Part shown: positions 10,425 to 19,600 of the stretch, piece by piece
Numbering within the stretch: the stretch's first letter is position 1
Layout: every line of letters begins with the position of its first letter
Assembly: GCF_007003975.1 (NCBI RefSeq)
Contig: NZ_VFTC01000045.1
Location: 1 to 36,615, forward strand
Direction: 5' to 3'
DNA from: Mesorhizobium sp. WSM4306
GTDB taxonomy: Bacteria > Pseudomonadota > Alphaproteobacteria > Rhizobiales > Rhizobiaceae
Length of the DNA: 36,615 nucleotides
The notes under the pieces: model-generated
Databases searched by the model: none
Told to the model about the DNA's origin: nothing
The model's input: only the letters and a program-made list of their open reading frames with translations
Position numbers and translations under genes: made by a program

Positions 10425-11230
10425 GACGAGAACCGCATGTGCTTGTCGTTGGCGGATCAGATTCCAGCGGGGGTGCTGGAATAGCACGCGACATCGAGAC
10501 GATCTCTGCCGTTGGCGTGCGCACCTGTCTCGCCGTCACAGCGCTAACGGTGCAAACGCACGACGCCGTGATCGAAATCCATCATTCGCCACCCAGCATG
10601 GTGGCCAATCAGATGTGTGCCGCGCTACAGGCCAACGACGTAGCCACAATCAAGATCGGCATGCTGGCGACTGCCAAGATCATTGTTGCCGTTGCCGCAG
10701 TGCTGCGCAAATTTCCGCAAGTGCCGGCAGTACTCGACCCTGTGCTGGCCTCCACCTCAGGCCGCGCACTTCTGGAAGCAGGCGCTATCGCTGCCATGAA
10801 GCGCGATTTGATGCCGCTTTGCTGCATTGTCACGCCCAACCTTCCTGAACTGGCGCTCCTTACTGGTTCCGAACCGGCTTCGGATGAGGACGGTGCGCTC
10901 CAACAAGGACAAAGACTGCAGGCCGTCGGCCCTCAGGCCCTGCTGATCAAGGGTGGGCACGCGTCGGGTCCCCGATCGGCCGATATTCTGTTACGCTCCG
11001 ATCATGAACCCATCCACTTCGACACGCCGCGCCTTGCTATATCGATGCGCGGAACAGGTTGCATGCTGGCCAGCGCGATTGCGGCGCATCTGGCGAAGGC
11101 GAAGTCGCTCGAAGATAGCGTGCGCGAAGGCAAGCTGTTTGTGTTCGAGAAGCTTCAGAAATGCCGGCTGAATAATCACAACGTTCTGCGTCCAGCCAAG
11201 CAGACCCATTTTCCAGAATTTTTCCAGTAG
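10421..11230 (+). CDS. thiD: Hydroxymethylpyrimidine (phosphate) kinase ThiD
   Basis: ThiD phosphorylates HMP and HMP-phosphate to HMP-pyrophosphate for ThiE. The 269-residue ribokinase-fold protein begins with VVGGSDSSGGAGIARDIET, the substrate-binding signature of the family. It also has DPVLASTSG, TPNLPELALLTG and the catalytic anion-hole motif RGTGC. I chose the ATG at 10421 because it overlaps the thiE stop (ATGA); another ATG lies two codons earlier at 10415. The last 30 residues look unlike typical ThiD tails. It is the last gene of the thi operon; a mobile-element remnant begins about 56 nt after its stop. Confidence 0.95.
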   Translation: MRREPHVLVVGGSDSSGGAGIARDIETISAVGVRTCLAVTALTVQTHDAVIEIHHSPPSMVANQMCAALQANDVATIKIGMLATAKIIVAVAAVLRKFPQVPAVLDPVLASTSGRALLEAGAIAAMKRDLMPLCCIVTPNLPELALLTGSEPASDEDGALQQGQRLQAVGPQALLIKGGHASGPRSADILLRSDHEPIHFDTPRLAISMRGTGCMLASAIAAHLAKAKSLEDSVREGKLFVFEKLQKCRLNNHNVLRPAKQTHFPEFFQ

Positions 11231-11286
11231 CGAGACTGGAGGGCTACTGCTTCTCTATGCCATCCTTACAACGCGTTGAGTTCCAC

Positions 11287-11337
11287 TGTGCCGTCCAGAA
11301 TTATCTGTCGTTGTCCAGAATTAAGCCGGGCTTAGAA
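11287..11337 (+). repeat. 51-bp tip repeat, copy 1
   Basis: Starts TGTGCCGTCCAGAATTATC and ends near CTTAGAA. It matches copy 2 (11449-11499) at about 42 of 51 positions. Each copy also contains an internal half-repeat, TCC(A/G)GAATTA. Confidence 0.75.
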
Positions 11338-11448
11338 CTGAAACGAACCCGCCGAAAGGTACGAGCGGCCCTCACTCGATAAGGGTTACCAAACCTATTC
11401 CTGTGGGCTACCAATCCGCGTGGTGGGTGGCCTTAGGTTACCAATCAG

Positions 11449-11499
11449 TGTGGCGTCCGGAATTATCTGCCTCTCTCCGGAATTAAGCCGAGATTAGAA
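11449..11499 (+). repeat. 51-bp tip repeat, copy 2
   Basis: Starts TGTGGCGTCCGGAATTATC and ends ATTAGAA. Its first 19 bases match the inverted copy at 11910-11928 at 17 positions, so these two may be the ends of one element. Confidence 0.75.
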
Positions 11500-11908
11500 G
11501 ATCGGTGCGGTATTGCGCCCGGTCAAACCGTGTCGATTTGCGGCGTAGCCGACGTGTCTCACGCTTGGCGGCGTCGCACGCTGGTCCCGATTGTCGCCCG
11601 AATATCTGCCTACCGGCGACAGTGAATGCGCCAAGCTAGACCTTCGTCGATAGGGCGGCTCCGGTTTACCAATCCTGTCGTCCTAGGTTGACCAATCCGT
11701 TGTCGACCGTGAGCGGGTTTACCAATAAGGGCGGCTATATTCTGCGCAAACCCAATCACCTGATGCCAATCCAGAATTAATCGTCATTAAGGGCATTGGT
11801 AAACTCAGTCTGAAACCCCACCCTTAGCCAGAAAACTCTCCTGTTTTCAATCGCATAGCCCGCCCGCCAGCAACCGATAATTCGGGACCGGTAAACCCGT
11901 GAAAGGCC

Positions 11909-11928
11909 CAATAATTCCGGACGTCACA
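11909..11928 (-). repeat. Inverted terminal repeat (right end)
   Basis: Read on the minus strand this begins TGTGACGTCCGGAATTATT, the inverted partner of the tips at 11287 and 11449. It marks the likely right boundary of the remnant. Confidence 0.7.
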
Positions 11929-12135
11929 CCAGTCTGCCCTTTTATGCGACTTTTCGAGCACAGACCGGGAACATCTGACCGTTTCCATTCATCGCCCAAG
12001 GCCGGTTTAGCGCTGGAAAAGCCAAAGTGCGGGAGTAAGAATGGCCGCAACGGGGCCGGAAGCCGTCGGTCAGCTTTCGGGGAGTGATCCCGGTAAGTTC
12101 GCAACTCATTCGCTTCTTTTCTGCAGTCCCCGCCA
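11929..12135. other. Intergenic between IS remnant and ParB-like gene
   Basis: Noncoding DNA downstream of the minus-strand ABC-3C locus. Nothing recognisable is seen; a clear terminator hairpin for the ABC-3C transcript is not apparent. Confidence 0.35.
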
Positions 12136-12702
12136 TTACGAGTTGGCGGTGTCGGTCGCCGAGGGGATCAACGCCATTACTGCGGCTAGTTCGGCCCTCC
12201 GGACGAGGAATGGCATGCGCGTCGTCCCATAGTGCTTGGCAAGATGGAAGCGGTGCATGCCTCCTACGATGTGAACTTGGCCTTGGTACTCGCCGAGCAA
12301 AGGCGGTGTGACACCGCGGCCATGCAGCCATCGGTAGGCGATCCCACAGCTCTTGCTCTTGTAACGTTGATGCCAAGGACCCTTGTCCCTGCTGGCGGCG
12401 TAGGTAAGCCTGCCGCCAACGTCAGTGACATCAGCGTCGATAAGAATGAAATCCGTCGAAGCGTGGTCGCTGGGATCATCGCCGTCGAACGCGAGATAGA
12501 AGTTTGCAGGATCGCAGTCCCATATCGCAGTCAGTGCAACCGGAATGTTCTTTCTTCCTTTGCACCAGATGTCGACCTTGCGTTTCTCCTGAGCGCGGGC
12601 GACCTCGAAGGCTTCGTCTAGTTTTCCTTCCGCGACATCCATGGCTGTGATGACGTTCAAGCCAAGGGCCGTCAGACGGTTGATCTCGTCCACGTTCGCC
12701 AT
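12136..12702 (-). CDS. ParB-like protein, last gene of ABC-3C locus
   Basis: A 188-residue protein of unknown specific function. The C-terminal third contains VHIVGGMHRFHLAKHYGTTR, close to the G-x-HR-x-x-A-x-x-x-G motif of ParB/sulfiredoxin-like domains, where the His-Arg pair contacts nucleotide or DNA. The N-terminal part (residues 1-110) is not recognised. A strong ribosome-binding site (AGAGGAG, about 5-6 nt before the ATG at 12702) supports the start. It begins 24 nt after the end of the DUF3732 ATPase gene on the same strand, so it is probably co-transcribed and may be an accessory of the ABC-3C system. A true ParB would normally sit beside parA; none is here. Confidence 0.75.
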   Translation of the reverse strand: MANVDEINRLTALGLNVITAMDVAEGKLDEAFEVARAQEKRKVDIWCKGRKNIPVALTAIWDCDPANFYLAFDGDDPSDHASTDFILIDADVTDVGGRLTYAASRDKGPWHQRYKSKSCGIAYRWLHGRGVTPPLLGEYQGQVHIVGGMHRFHLAKHYGTTRMPFLVRRAELAAVMALIPSATDTANS

Positions 12703-12726
12703 GCCTTCTCCTCTGGCAGCAGATTA

Positions 12727-14700
12727 TTATCCACCGTTGGAAGATGCGGCGGCAATCCAAGCCTGAGGCACGAGGGCCTGTCCACGCCATTCCTCAATCA
12801 ACTTGACTCCGGGAAGCTTGCCCCAGACGTCCTCATCTGCATGATCCAGCACGATGATCTGGAGGCGACCTTTCGCGGCCATGACCTCAGCGCCTAGGAG
12901 CGCAAAGACCTTCCTGACGGCGACCACGTCCTGATCCCTCCACGCGATGAGGTCGGGGCCCTCGTCGCCCGCCGCCCGCTTAGGAAAATAGACTTGGCTA
13001 GGTTGGTCGAAGATCAGCTGACCAGGGACTGGGTGATGAGGTTCGGCCAGGAAGTAGTGCTGCAGCGCAAGCATTAGTGCGACGTGATACGCGAGCCAAT
13101 TGGCGCCGCTGCCAATCTCCCACAGGTAGTCCTCACGCGTTCCCCTAGTCACCTTGACGGTCAGGTCTTCAATCAACAGCCTAATCGGGGCCTCGGGCCA
13201 CTCCGCGTCAAGCTGCGGAATCAGCCGATTGGCATGATGGGAGACTTGGTGCAACGCGTTGAATAGCTTGCGCTGGATGTCGGCCTCGGAGATCGTCTTT
13301 TGCAGCGTTGCAATATCGGCCTGCAGCGAGGTGAGTTCCTGCCGCAAATCCGACGACTGGTCGGCGCGGTCGTAGACGTGCAACGCCTGCTCCAATCGAC
13401 CGAGGAAGCGCTCAAGCCTATCGAAGCGATTGGCCTCGTCTCGGGCGACGTCAGAGTCCCGTTCCAGCACCGCTATCTCGCTACGGACATCGTTCAACTC
13501 AGATAGGACCGCTTCAGCGGCGCCGCGCTGGCGCAGGATTTCCTTGTCAAGCGTGTTAGACATCGCAGGGTGGGTCCGCAGTCGGATCTCCAGACCGCCG
13601 AGGTTGTCGCAAAGGGCCAAGACCTTCTCGCGGCCGCCGTCCCCGAGTGCGACCAACGGATCGGCGAACTCGTCGGCCAAGTCCCTCAGCCACGTGGAAA
13701 GGTCCAAGCGGTCACGTTGGATGCGCATGGCGTCGCCGTACGCCTCGCTGCTCTCCACCAGACGGCGCAGTTCGTTCAGGCGCTGACGATGCTCGGTAAG
13801 TCGCGCGGCGATTTCAGTTTCCGACGCACGAAGGGTTTCCAGACGCGTCAGCACCACATCGATGCCGGCCAGGCTTGGTCGAGCAAGACTTGAGTTGCTG
13901 TTCGACACGCGCCGAAGCAGGTCAACAACGTCACTCCAGTCCTTCGGCACTTCAGTGGAGGAATCGACTAGGCCAAGTTCGACTGCCTGACGCAGCCACG
14001 CCTCCGCCTCCGCCCGCCAAGCGCCAGTTGCCGACACGATCGCGCGTAGCTCAGCCTCCTTCCGGCGGAGGTTGCGCTGGAGCCGATCGATCTCAAACCG
14101 CGCCTGGAGAATCTTTGCCGTGACCGCGCCCAGAACGTACGGGAAGATGGTCTTTAGCTTCTCCCGGTGTTCCGTCGTATCGGCCTTGAAAAACATCACG
14201 TCGGGATTGGCGATCACGTTCTGAGGTTGGAACGTGAAGGCCATGAGGTCGCGGAAGCTTGGCCTTTGCTTGAATCCATTCTCTGTACCTGGTTCGAAGT
14301 CGAGGTCAGTCAGTCCTGCCAGGCGGTTCATCGCGCGCTTGACCGTGTCGACATTGGTGGTCTTGTCGGTGATCGTCTCCGGAATTTCGACCTGTGCGCC
14401 CTCCAGCAGCACCATGTCGCCTGTGCTCTGTTGGTCCCCCGGTTCGCGTCGCGCCAAGAGCTTTTCGCCCTCCAGCGTCTCGATCAGAATGCCGAACCAG
14501 CTGCAGTTCTCGCGGATTACGCCCACCGGAATCGCGCATTTCTCCGAGCCCAGACAGTAATCAACAATAGGGATAACGGCGGACTTCCCGGTCTTCGACG
14601 CGCCGCTGATGACGTTGACGACACCGGGCTCGAACTTGACGACCCGCGGCGCTGCACCATTGCGGGGCCAAAGGATCAGTTTTCGAAGCTGGAAATACAT
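12727..14700 (-). CDS. DUF3732 SMC-like ABC ATPase of ABC-3C system
   Basis: A 657-residue ABC/SMC-type ATPase. Walker A is GASKTGKS at residues 33-40, followed by the family block VDYCLGSEKCAIPVGVIREN. A long coiled coil occupies roughly residues 200-480. Near the C-terminus come a degenerate signature (GSGANWLAYHVALMLALQHY), the Walker B-like region GQLIFDQPSQVYFP and a switch His in IIVLDHAD. This layout is that of DUF3732 proteins, the ATPases of the ABC three-component (ABC-3C) conflict systems. The ATG at 14700 directly abuts the stop codon of the middle-component gene, so they are coupled. Inferred role: nucleic-acid-sensing clamp that gates the effector. Confidence 0.93.
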   Translation of the reverse strand: MYFQLRKLILWPRNGAAPRVVKFEPGVVNVISGASKTGKSAVIPIVDYCLGSEKCAIPVGVIRENCSWFGILIETLEGEKLLARREPGDQQSTGDMVLLEGAQVEIPETITDKTTNVDTVKRAMNRLAGLTDLDFEPGTENGFKQRPSFRDLMAFTFQPQNVIANPDVMFFKADTTEHREKLKTIFPYVLGAVTAKILQARFEIDRLQRNLRRKEAELRAIVSATGAWRAEAEAWLRQAVELGLVDSSTEVPKDWSDVVDLLRRVSNSNSSLARPSLAGIDVVLTRLETLRASETEIAARLTEHRQRLNELRRLVESSEAYGDAMRIQRDRLDLSTWLRDLADEFADPLVALGDGGREKVLALCDNLGGLEIRLRTHPAMSNTLDKEILRQRGAAEAVLSELNDVRSEIAVLERDSDVARDEANRFDRLERFLGRLEQALHVYDRADQSSDLRQELTSLQADIATLQKTISEADIQRKLFNALHQVSHHANRLIPQLDAEWPEAPIRLLIEDLTVKVTRGTREDYLWEIGSGANWLAYHVALMLALQHYFLAEPHHPVPGQLIFDQPSQVYFPKRAAGDEGPDLIAWRDQDVVAVRKVFALLGAEVMAAKGRLQIIVLDHADEDVWGKLPGVKLIEEWRGQALVPQAWIAAASSNGG

Positions 14701-15213
14701 CTAGAACTCCACCCGTAACAGGTTGGCCACCTGCGCGGTCCCCAGGTTCGAAAACCAGAAACCCAATTTCTCCGAGGCAGGTCCGAGGTGCTTGACGCGC
14801 TCTGGAAGGACGAGCCTCCTCGGTTTCGGTTCTGGTACGTTTGCTCTTAAAGTAGCATCCTTGTAATCCACGGACAGCAGCCGCCCGCTCACACCGACAG
14901 CGGCCGATTGCAATGTCAGAGTACGCAGCAGCAGCGCTCGCTCGTGGACGGCGAGGAGTTGTTCCCGTTCCTTCCCGAGCTTGGCCGCGAAGAGCGCCAG
15001 TCCAGAGGGTCGGTTTGTCGAAGTCACGATTTCGAGCGTTGCGCGATGCAGGACGATTGGCAGCACGAGAAACGCCAAGGCGAACGGCGCTGGACGTTCG
15101 TCCTCAGCCTGGAAACCTTGGCCAAATTGCCACAATGCGAAAGCCCCAAGTCCTGGATTCTGGACAAGGGCGAGGTCGCTGAGCGGTAGGTGCGATCGGC
15201 CAGCCTCAATCAA
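14701..15213 (-). CDS. ABC-3C system middle component
   Basis: A 170-residue protein with the marks of the ABC-3C middle component: a NPGLGAFALWQFGQGFQ block near residues 19-35, then LAFLVLPIVLHRATLEIVTS near 46-65, and a C-terminal LGFWFSNLGTAQVANLLRV. These proteins link the effector to the ABC ATPase. The start is a TTG at 15213 that overlaps the effector TGA (TTGA); no better ATG lies nearby, and the conserved block begins within 20 residues. It ends directly against the ATPase ATG. Confidence 0.88.
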   Translation of the reverse strand: MIEAGRSHLPLSDLALVQNPGLGAFALWQFGQGFQAEDERPAPFALAFLVLPIVLHRATLEIVTSTNRPSGLALFAAKLGKEREQLLAVHERALLLRTLTLQSAAVGVSGRLLSVDYKDATLRANVPEPKPRRLVLPERVKHLGPASEKLGFWFSNLGTAQVANLLRVEF

Positions 15214-16376
15214 GTCGCTGGCTCCAAAAGAGTCTGGTAGTCGGGATGCCAGCCGAGGCGCAGGCCGTGGGCAAGGGCGTTGAATGATCCGTGGACGAAA
15301 TGACCGGGGACGACTCGACCATCGAGTGGAGGCTGCAACTGCGCGCAGCGCCTGTAAACTATTCTACCACGAACCGTTGCGGGGTGTCCGGCCTGTATGT
15401 CGTGCACCTCTGCACTGACGTGCTCATAGCGACCGACAAGATCATCGTCCCAGTCACTTAGGTTCTTCTCAAAGATTAGCCCGCTTTCGCCCCAGATCGA
15501 GATGTCGGCGAGCGTCCTAAGGTAATCGCTAACAGCCCGGACGCACGCTTCGTCTCCCACCTCGATCAGCTCGAGTTGGCGGACGAAGGCGGGACGGTCG
15601 GCGATCAATTGTTCGATGGCCTCGACAGGCGGTTGCTTGGTGAAAGACGACAGCAGCCCTGGAAGGTTGTTCTTCTGAACAAATGCTCTTTGCTCGGCCT
15701 GAAACGCGTCCACGTCCAAGATGGCGGGCTTGCCAGCTCTAATCAGCCTGTCCGCCGCCTCCTTCGCAGCGCCGATCGCGCGTTCGCACACTAGGTCGAT
15801 GATGAGCGGAGAGACCGTCGGCTTGAAGATCGCGCGTATCGGATCGACGGGATCTGCATCGACGCTGATAACGGCGAGATTCTTGACCAAGGCGGCGCAA
15901 TGAGCCGCATCAGCGTTCAGGAAAGCTTGGACGTCGGCGTCGCATGCCGGTGCAGCTTTCAGCTTGCTGTGGGCTTTGGCGAGGTTAGCGACCAGCGCCT
16001 CCACGTCGGCATCTGTTTTCGCGTCGTTCAGCGCGATCGCGAAGGCACCCGCCTTCACCGGTGTGACATATAGCCGGAAATGGCTGGTCGCCGGGTCGAT
16101 CTCTCCCGCCGCCATGAAGCTGAGCCAGTTGGCCAGAGACTTCCACAGGTCCGCAGCCCAGTCGGATATCGGATTTTGCTTCAGTGCGCTCTTGCTTTGC
16201 TCAAGAACGACTTCGCCGCCGACCAGGTGAACCGCCACATCGTCTAAATGTTCAAGAGAGACCAAGGCGCCGCTAGGCGCGTTGAGCAGGTGAAAGCAAA
16301 GGCGTACAGGTTGAAGCGCATAGCCGAGGTATTGGCCAGCGGCGCTGTGTTTTCCCGTTTGCGTCTTCGCGTTCAT
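15210..16376 (-). CDS. ABC-3C effector with QxK (Mrr/DUF4297-like) nuclease domain
   Basis: A 388-residue protein. The first 90 residues resemble the PD-(D/E)xK nuclease domain of the DUF4297/Mrr type: GYALQ (Gln22), then VSLEHLDDV with Glu42 and Asp45/46, and VVLEQSK with Gln60-x-Lys62, and a downstream DLWKSLANW. The C-terminus has the ABC-3C signature: VYRRCAQLQP, VVPGHFVHGSFNALAH and LGWHPDYQTLL. The frame continues open upstream to 16562, but I chose the ATG at 16376 because the conserved domain begins there and a G-rich site precedes it. It is the first gene of the ABC-3C operon and overlaps the middle component by 4 nt. Inferred role: DNA-cleaving effector released on infection. Confidence 0.88.
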   Translation of the reverse strand: MNAKTQTGKHSAAGQYLGYALQPVRLCFHLLNAPSGALVSLEHLDDVAVHLVGGEVVLEQSKSALKQNPISDWAADLWKSLANWLSFMAAGEIDPATSHFRLYVTPVKAGAFAIALNDAKTDADVEALVANLAKAHSKLKAAPACDADVQAFLNADAAHCAALVKNLAVISVDADPVDPIRAIFKPTVSPLIIDLVCERAIGAAKEAADRLIRAGKPAILDVDAFQAEQRAFVQKNNLPGLLSSFTKQPPVEAIEQLIADRPAFVRQLELIEVGDEACVRAVSDYLRTLADISIWGESGLIFEKNLSDWDDDLVGRYEHVSAEVHDIQAGHPATVRGRIVYRRCAQLQPPLDGRVVPGHFVHGSFNALAHGLRLGWHPDYQTLLEPAT

Positions 16377-16699
16377 TGCCCATCCCGTTCTCCCGAGTCG
16401 CACCGGAAGAAGCCAGTAACGATATTGGTATAGTTCGCCGTTGTTTACAATTGGCGCCCCGGCGATAGGACGGCTAGGCGCGATACAATTGCTGTTTAGG
16501 GCCAGCTCTCGAAGTCCAGATTCGGCAGGACAATGAATTTGCAGGACGTCCATTATGGGCACATCGGGGCCGTCTATGGCTCGGGCGATATGTCCGCTTT
16601 TGGACGAACGCGAAGTTTGCCGGAACGTCTGACTTTGGGCGCATACTTGCCGTCAAATTCGGCGTCCTTCACTGGTTCGTTCACGTATTCCGGAGAAAA
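16377..16699. other. Intergenic between yhaN-like gene and ABC-3C operon
   Basis: A 323-bp stretch between two same-strand operons. It may hold the ABC-3C promoter, which I cannot pinpoint. The part around 16590-16640 (TGTCCGCTTTTGGACGAACG and following) resembles degenerate intergenic sequence common in Hyphomicrobiales and often called as small spurious proteins starting MSAFG. The short frames here, on either strand, are unlikely to be genes. Confidence 0.35.
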
Positions 16700-19600
16700 T
16701 TACTGTGCGAGTTGATGGATCCTCGTTCCCGGTACGACAGCCTCAGCTATTTCACATAGATGCTTATGGTGCGTCAGGTAGATGACCTGACCTGTGTTTG
16801 CCATCGCTCCGAACAGCCTGAAAACCTCCTCCGAGCGAATATGGTCGAACGTCTCCATGATGTCGTCGGCGACGAATGGGACCGAGGGCCGAAATTGCGC
16901 GAACTCGTAATAACCGGCGAGTCTTAGGGCAAGGTACAGCTGAAATCGTGCACCCTTTGAAAGCGCTTCGGTGACCTTGGATTGCCCGTCACCCTGCACA
17001 GCAATGAGAACCTCACCACCTCTTACAGGCTGGGTTGTCAGCCCCGAATACTGGCCACGCGTCATTAGCTTGAACGCGTCTGATGCGCGCGCCATCATGC
17101 CGGAGCGATGGCTCTCACGGTAGATCCGCAAAGCATTGCCAGCCGACATGATGCCAAGCTTCAGCTCTATGTAGCGAACGGCCTTCTCCTCGATTTCCAG
17201 CAGGGTTGTGCGCCGTTCAGCATCCAGGCGTGCAACCGCACTATCACCGCCGATGGCGTCCAGCTTGTCGGCCGCGCGCGTCTGCCGGATCAGCTGTTGC
17301 TGGATGGTTTCATCGAACAGGCGAAGCCGCTGCTCACCCTCAGCCTTCTCGACCGCGAGGCCGTCGAAATCGATCGCGTCCAGGATCGAGCGGGCCTGCT
17401 CGAATCCGTCGACCGCGAGCTCCGCCACTATCCGTTCCTCAAGTTCGGCGACGGTGGTGCGCAAGCCATCGCGCTCACGCAACAGCTCATCGCGTTCGAC
17501 TACCTCGGGCAGAGTGGCGACACCAAAGACGCCCAGCACCTCGTTCTTGCGGCGTTCGTGTGCCAAAATCTCAGTGTCGAGGATGTCGCGCGCCTCCTTG
17601 AGGCGCTTCAGGTCGTTGCCGAGGCTTGCCTTCGTTTCACGTGTCCGCTCGGCACGCTCTAGGCGCTCGGCAAGGCGGATGGCCAACTGCTCCGGGTCGG
17701 TATCCTTCGTCGGCTCGTCGGCTTCAACCGCAACGGCGATGACCTCGACCAGAAAATTGGCCCTGTCGGCCTCCATCTTGTCGATACGCAGCTGCAGGTC
17801 GTCCCGTTCCTGCAGGCTTCTTGAAAGTTCGGCCAATTGATCGAGCACAGTGCCGACGCCGGATGCGGAGAGCCCGCTTTCGAGCCAAGTTCCCTTGAGT
17901 GCTTCGGTAATGCCGGCCAGCCATTCCTCCTCGCGACGCTCCGCCACACCTACTGCAACCCGTCGTGCCGCTAGATCCTCTTCTTTGGAGCTCACCATTC
18001 TGAGCGCCTCGGCATACTCGGCGTCCACCTTGCGCTGCCGATCCAGAAACGGCTCCGCGATGGCCATGATTGCTTCGAGGGTGTCGTTGGACTCTGATAC
18101 AATGCCGACGCTTCCCAGCACTGCTCTCATTTCCAAGCGTATCTGCTCGCCGGCGTCAGCGGCTCGCTCGGCCTTCAAGCGAGCAAGTTCGATCTGCTCC
18201 CAGGCAGCGAGCGCATCGCTGCGCGCCTCGATCTGATCCTCGATCCTTTCGATCAGGCGCTCAGACGAAGGTTCCACGGCGTCTCCGAGCAGGTCCCTGG
18301 CGGCCGCGCGGATTTCCAACAATTGGGTATCCACATCCTTGCCGAGCTGTGTGCGTTGGATGCCGTTGCGTGACAGGTTGGCCGCGGCCTCGGCCAGCTC
18401 GCGCGTAGTTGCCCGGATCTCAGCCAGATCCGCCGCGCCGGCCAGCCGGCCTGCGCTGGCAATGTCATCGCGCGCCAATGCCACGGCGAAGTCGTCAGCG
18501 GTGTCACCGGTCAGCGCTGCGCGGTGCGTTGCCCACGCATCATCGCGAACTCGGCGGATGGCGGTAGCCGCTTCATCGTCGACAATGTCGCCCGAGGCAC
18601 GAAGGGCATCCAATCGTGCGGCGAGCATGGCATGGTTGCCCTCGTATTCAGCAAGGCGTTCGGCAAGTACGGCGGTGTTCCTTGCCAGTTCTGACGCTAC
18701 CGTCTTCCAGGCGGCAATCTGCCCGGCGCTCGGAACCGCGACGTTGGCGAGAGCGAGGGCATCTCCGTTCCATGGACGCAAGCGCGCGAGCGCCGCCTTC
18801 CATCGGATTGTTCCCGCATCTTCCGCCTCGCGAGCCGTCCTAATCTCTGCCTGGTGTCCGCTTGCTCGCGCTTTCGACAAAGCCGAGCCCAGCCTTGCCC
18901 TGGCAGGTTCGGGCACCGCCCTTTCCTCGCCGACCCGCTGCCTTGCCACCTGCAGCGCATCGAGTGCCGCCGCGGCTTCGTCGCGAGCGGCACGCATCCC
19001 GGTAGCAATCCCGGACCTCTGCTCGACCATGGCGCGAACGACGCCAACGGTGACGGCAGGCAGAAGCAGCGCGCCAGGATCCGCCTCGGAAGATCGGCCC
19101 AAGGCGGCAAGGCAGCTCGCCACGCTGTTGTTGAGGATTTGCAGCTCCATCCTGCGAGTGGGCAAGTCAAAGCCAGCCGCGGTATGGCGCACCTTGCTCT
19201 CCGCCAGCCCGCGAATGCGTTCGGAAATCGACAGGATCGGTTCGTCCTCGTCGACCGCAGTGACTTTTTCCGCCAGGCGCTCGGTCTCGTCGATGTTTGC
19301 GGACAGCCGCGTTCTGAGGCTGGCATCGTCATCGATCAGTTCGGTGACACTTCCCGTCGATGTCCGGGCTGGGGAGGCGATGTCCGGCAGCTGATCCAGC
19401 CGGGCAATCTTGCGCCGGATATCCGCCAGCATCGGCGCAGCACGCACGTAACGAGCAAAGGTATCCAGCCTGGCCACCAGCACCGCCCGATCGCTGATGG
19501 TTCGGCCGTACTGCTGCGCTGCATCGAGACGTTCGGCCTCCAGGCCCTCGTAGGTTGATGCAAGGGTGTCGATCGCATCCCTGCGCGACTTTACGTCAAC

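Larger units (their letters stand above)
11287..11928. mobile_element. Transposase-less IS remnant or MITE-like element (IS21-like ends)
   Basis: This 642-bp noncoding stretch carries insertion-sequence-like ends but no transposase gene. Two direct copies of a 51-bp tip sequence start TGTG(C/G)CGTCC at 11287 and 11449, and an inverted copy of the tip ends at 11928. Between them are boxes like GTTTACCAATC: forward near 11385, 11408, 11437, 11663, 11687 and 11716, and reversed near 11794 and 11889. Tips beginning TG and ending CA with several internal repeats are characteristic of IS21-type elements; that family assignment is an inference. No target-site duplication is visible. The unit 11449-11928 (480 bp) could be one non-autonomous element, with the 11287 copy a separate older end. 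Confidence 0.6.

Noticed and set aside
11640..11730. Possible nod box because of repeated TTTACCAATC-like sequences
   Set aside because: The end of a nod box reads similarly, but the rest of the 47-bp consensus is absent and the motif recurs in both orientations as part of an insertion-sequence-like end structure.
12136..12702. Calling this gene a chromosome- or plasmid-partition parB
   Set aside because: Only the short GxHR region resembles ParB; there is no parA neighbour, no clear helix-turn-helix domain and no visible parS-like repeats.
16377..16562. N-terminal extension of the ABC-3C effector by 62 residues
   Set aside because: The frame is open, but the conserved nuclease-like domain begins just after the ATG at 16376 and the extension looks noncoding.
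18339..19394. Plus-strand open frame of 351 codons opposite the yhaN-like gene
   Set aside because: Its translation is Ser/Ala/Arg-rich low-complexity sequence, and it is antisense to a well-supported ATPase gene.
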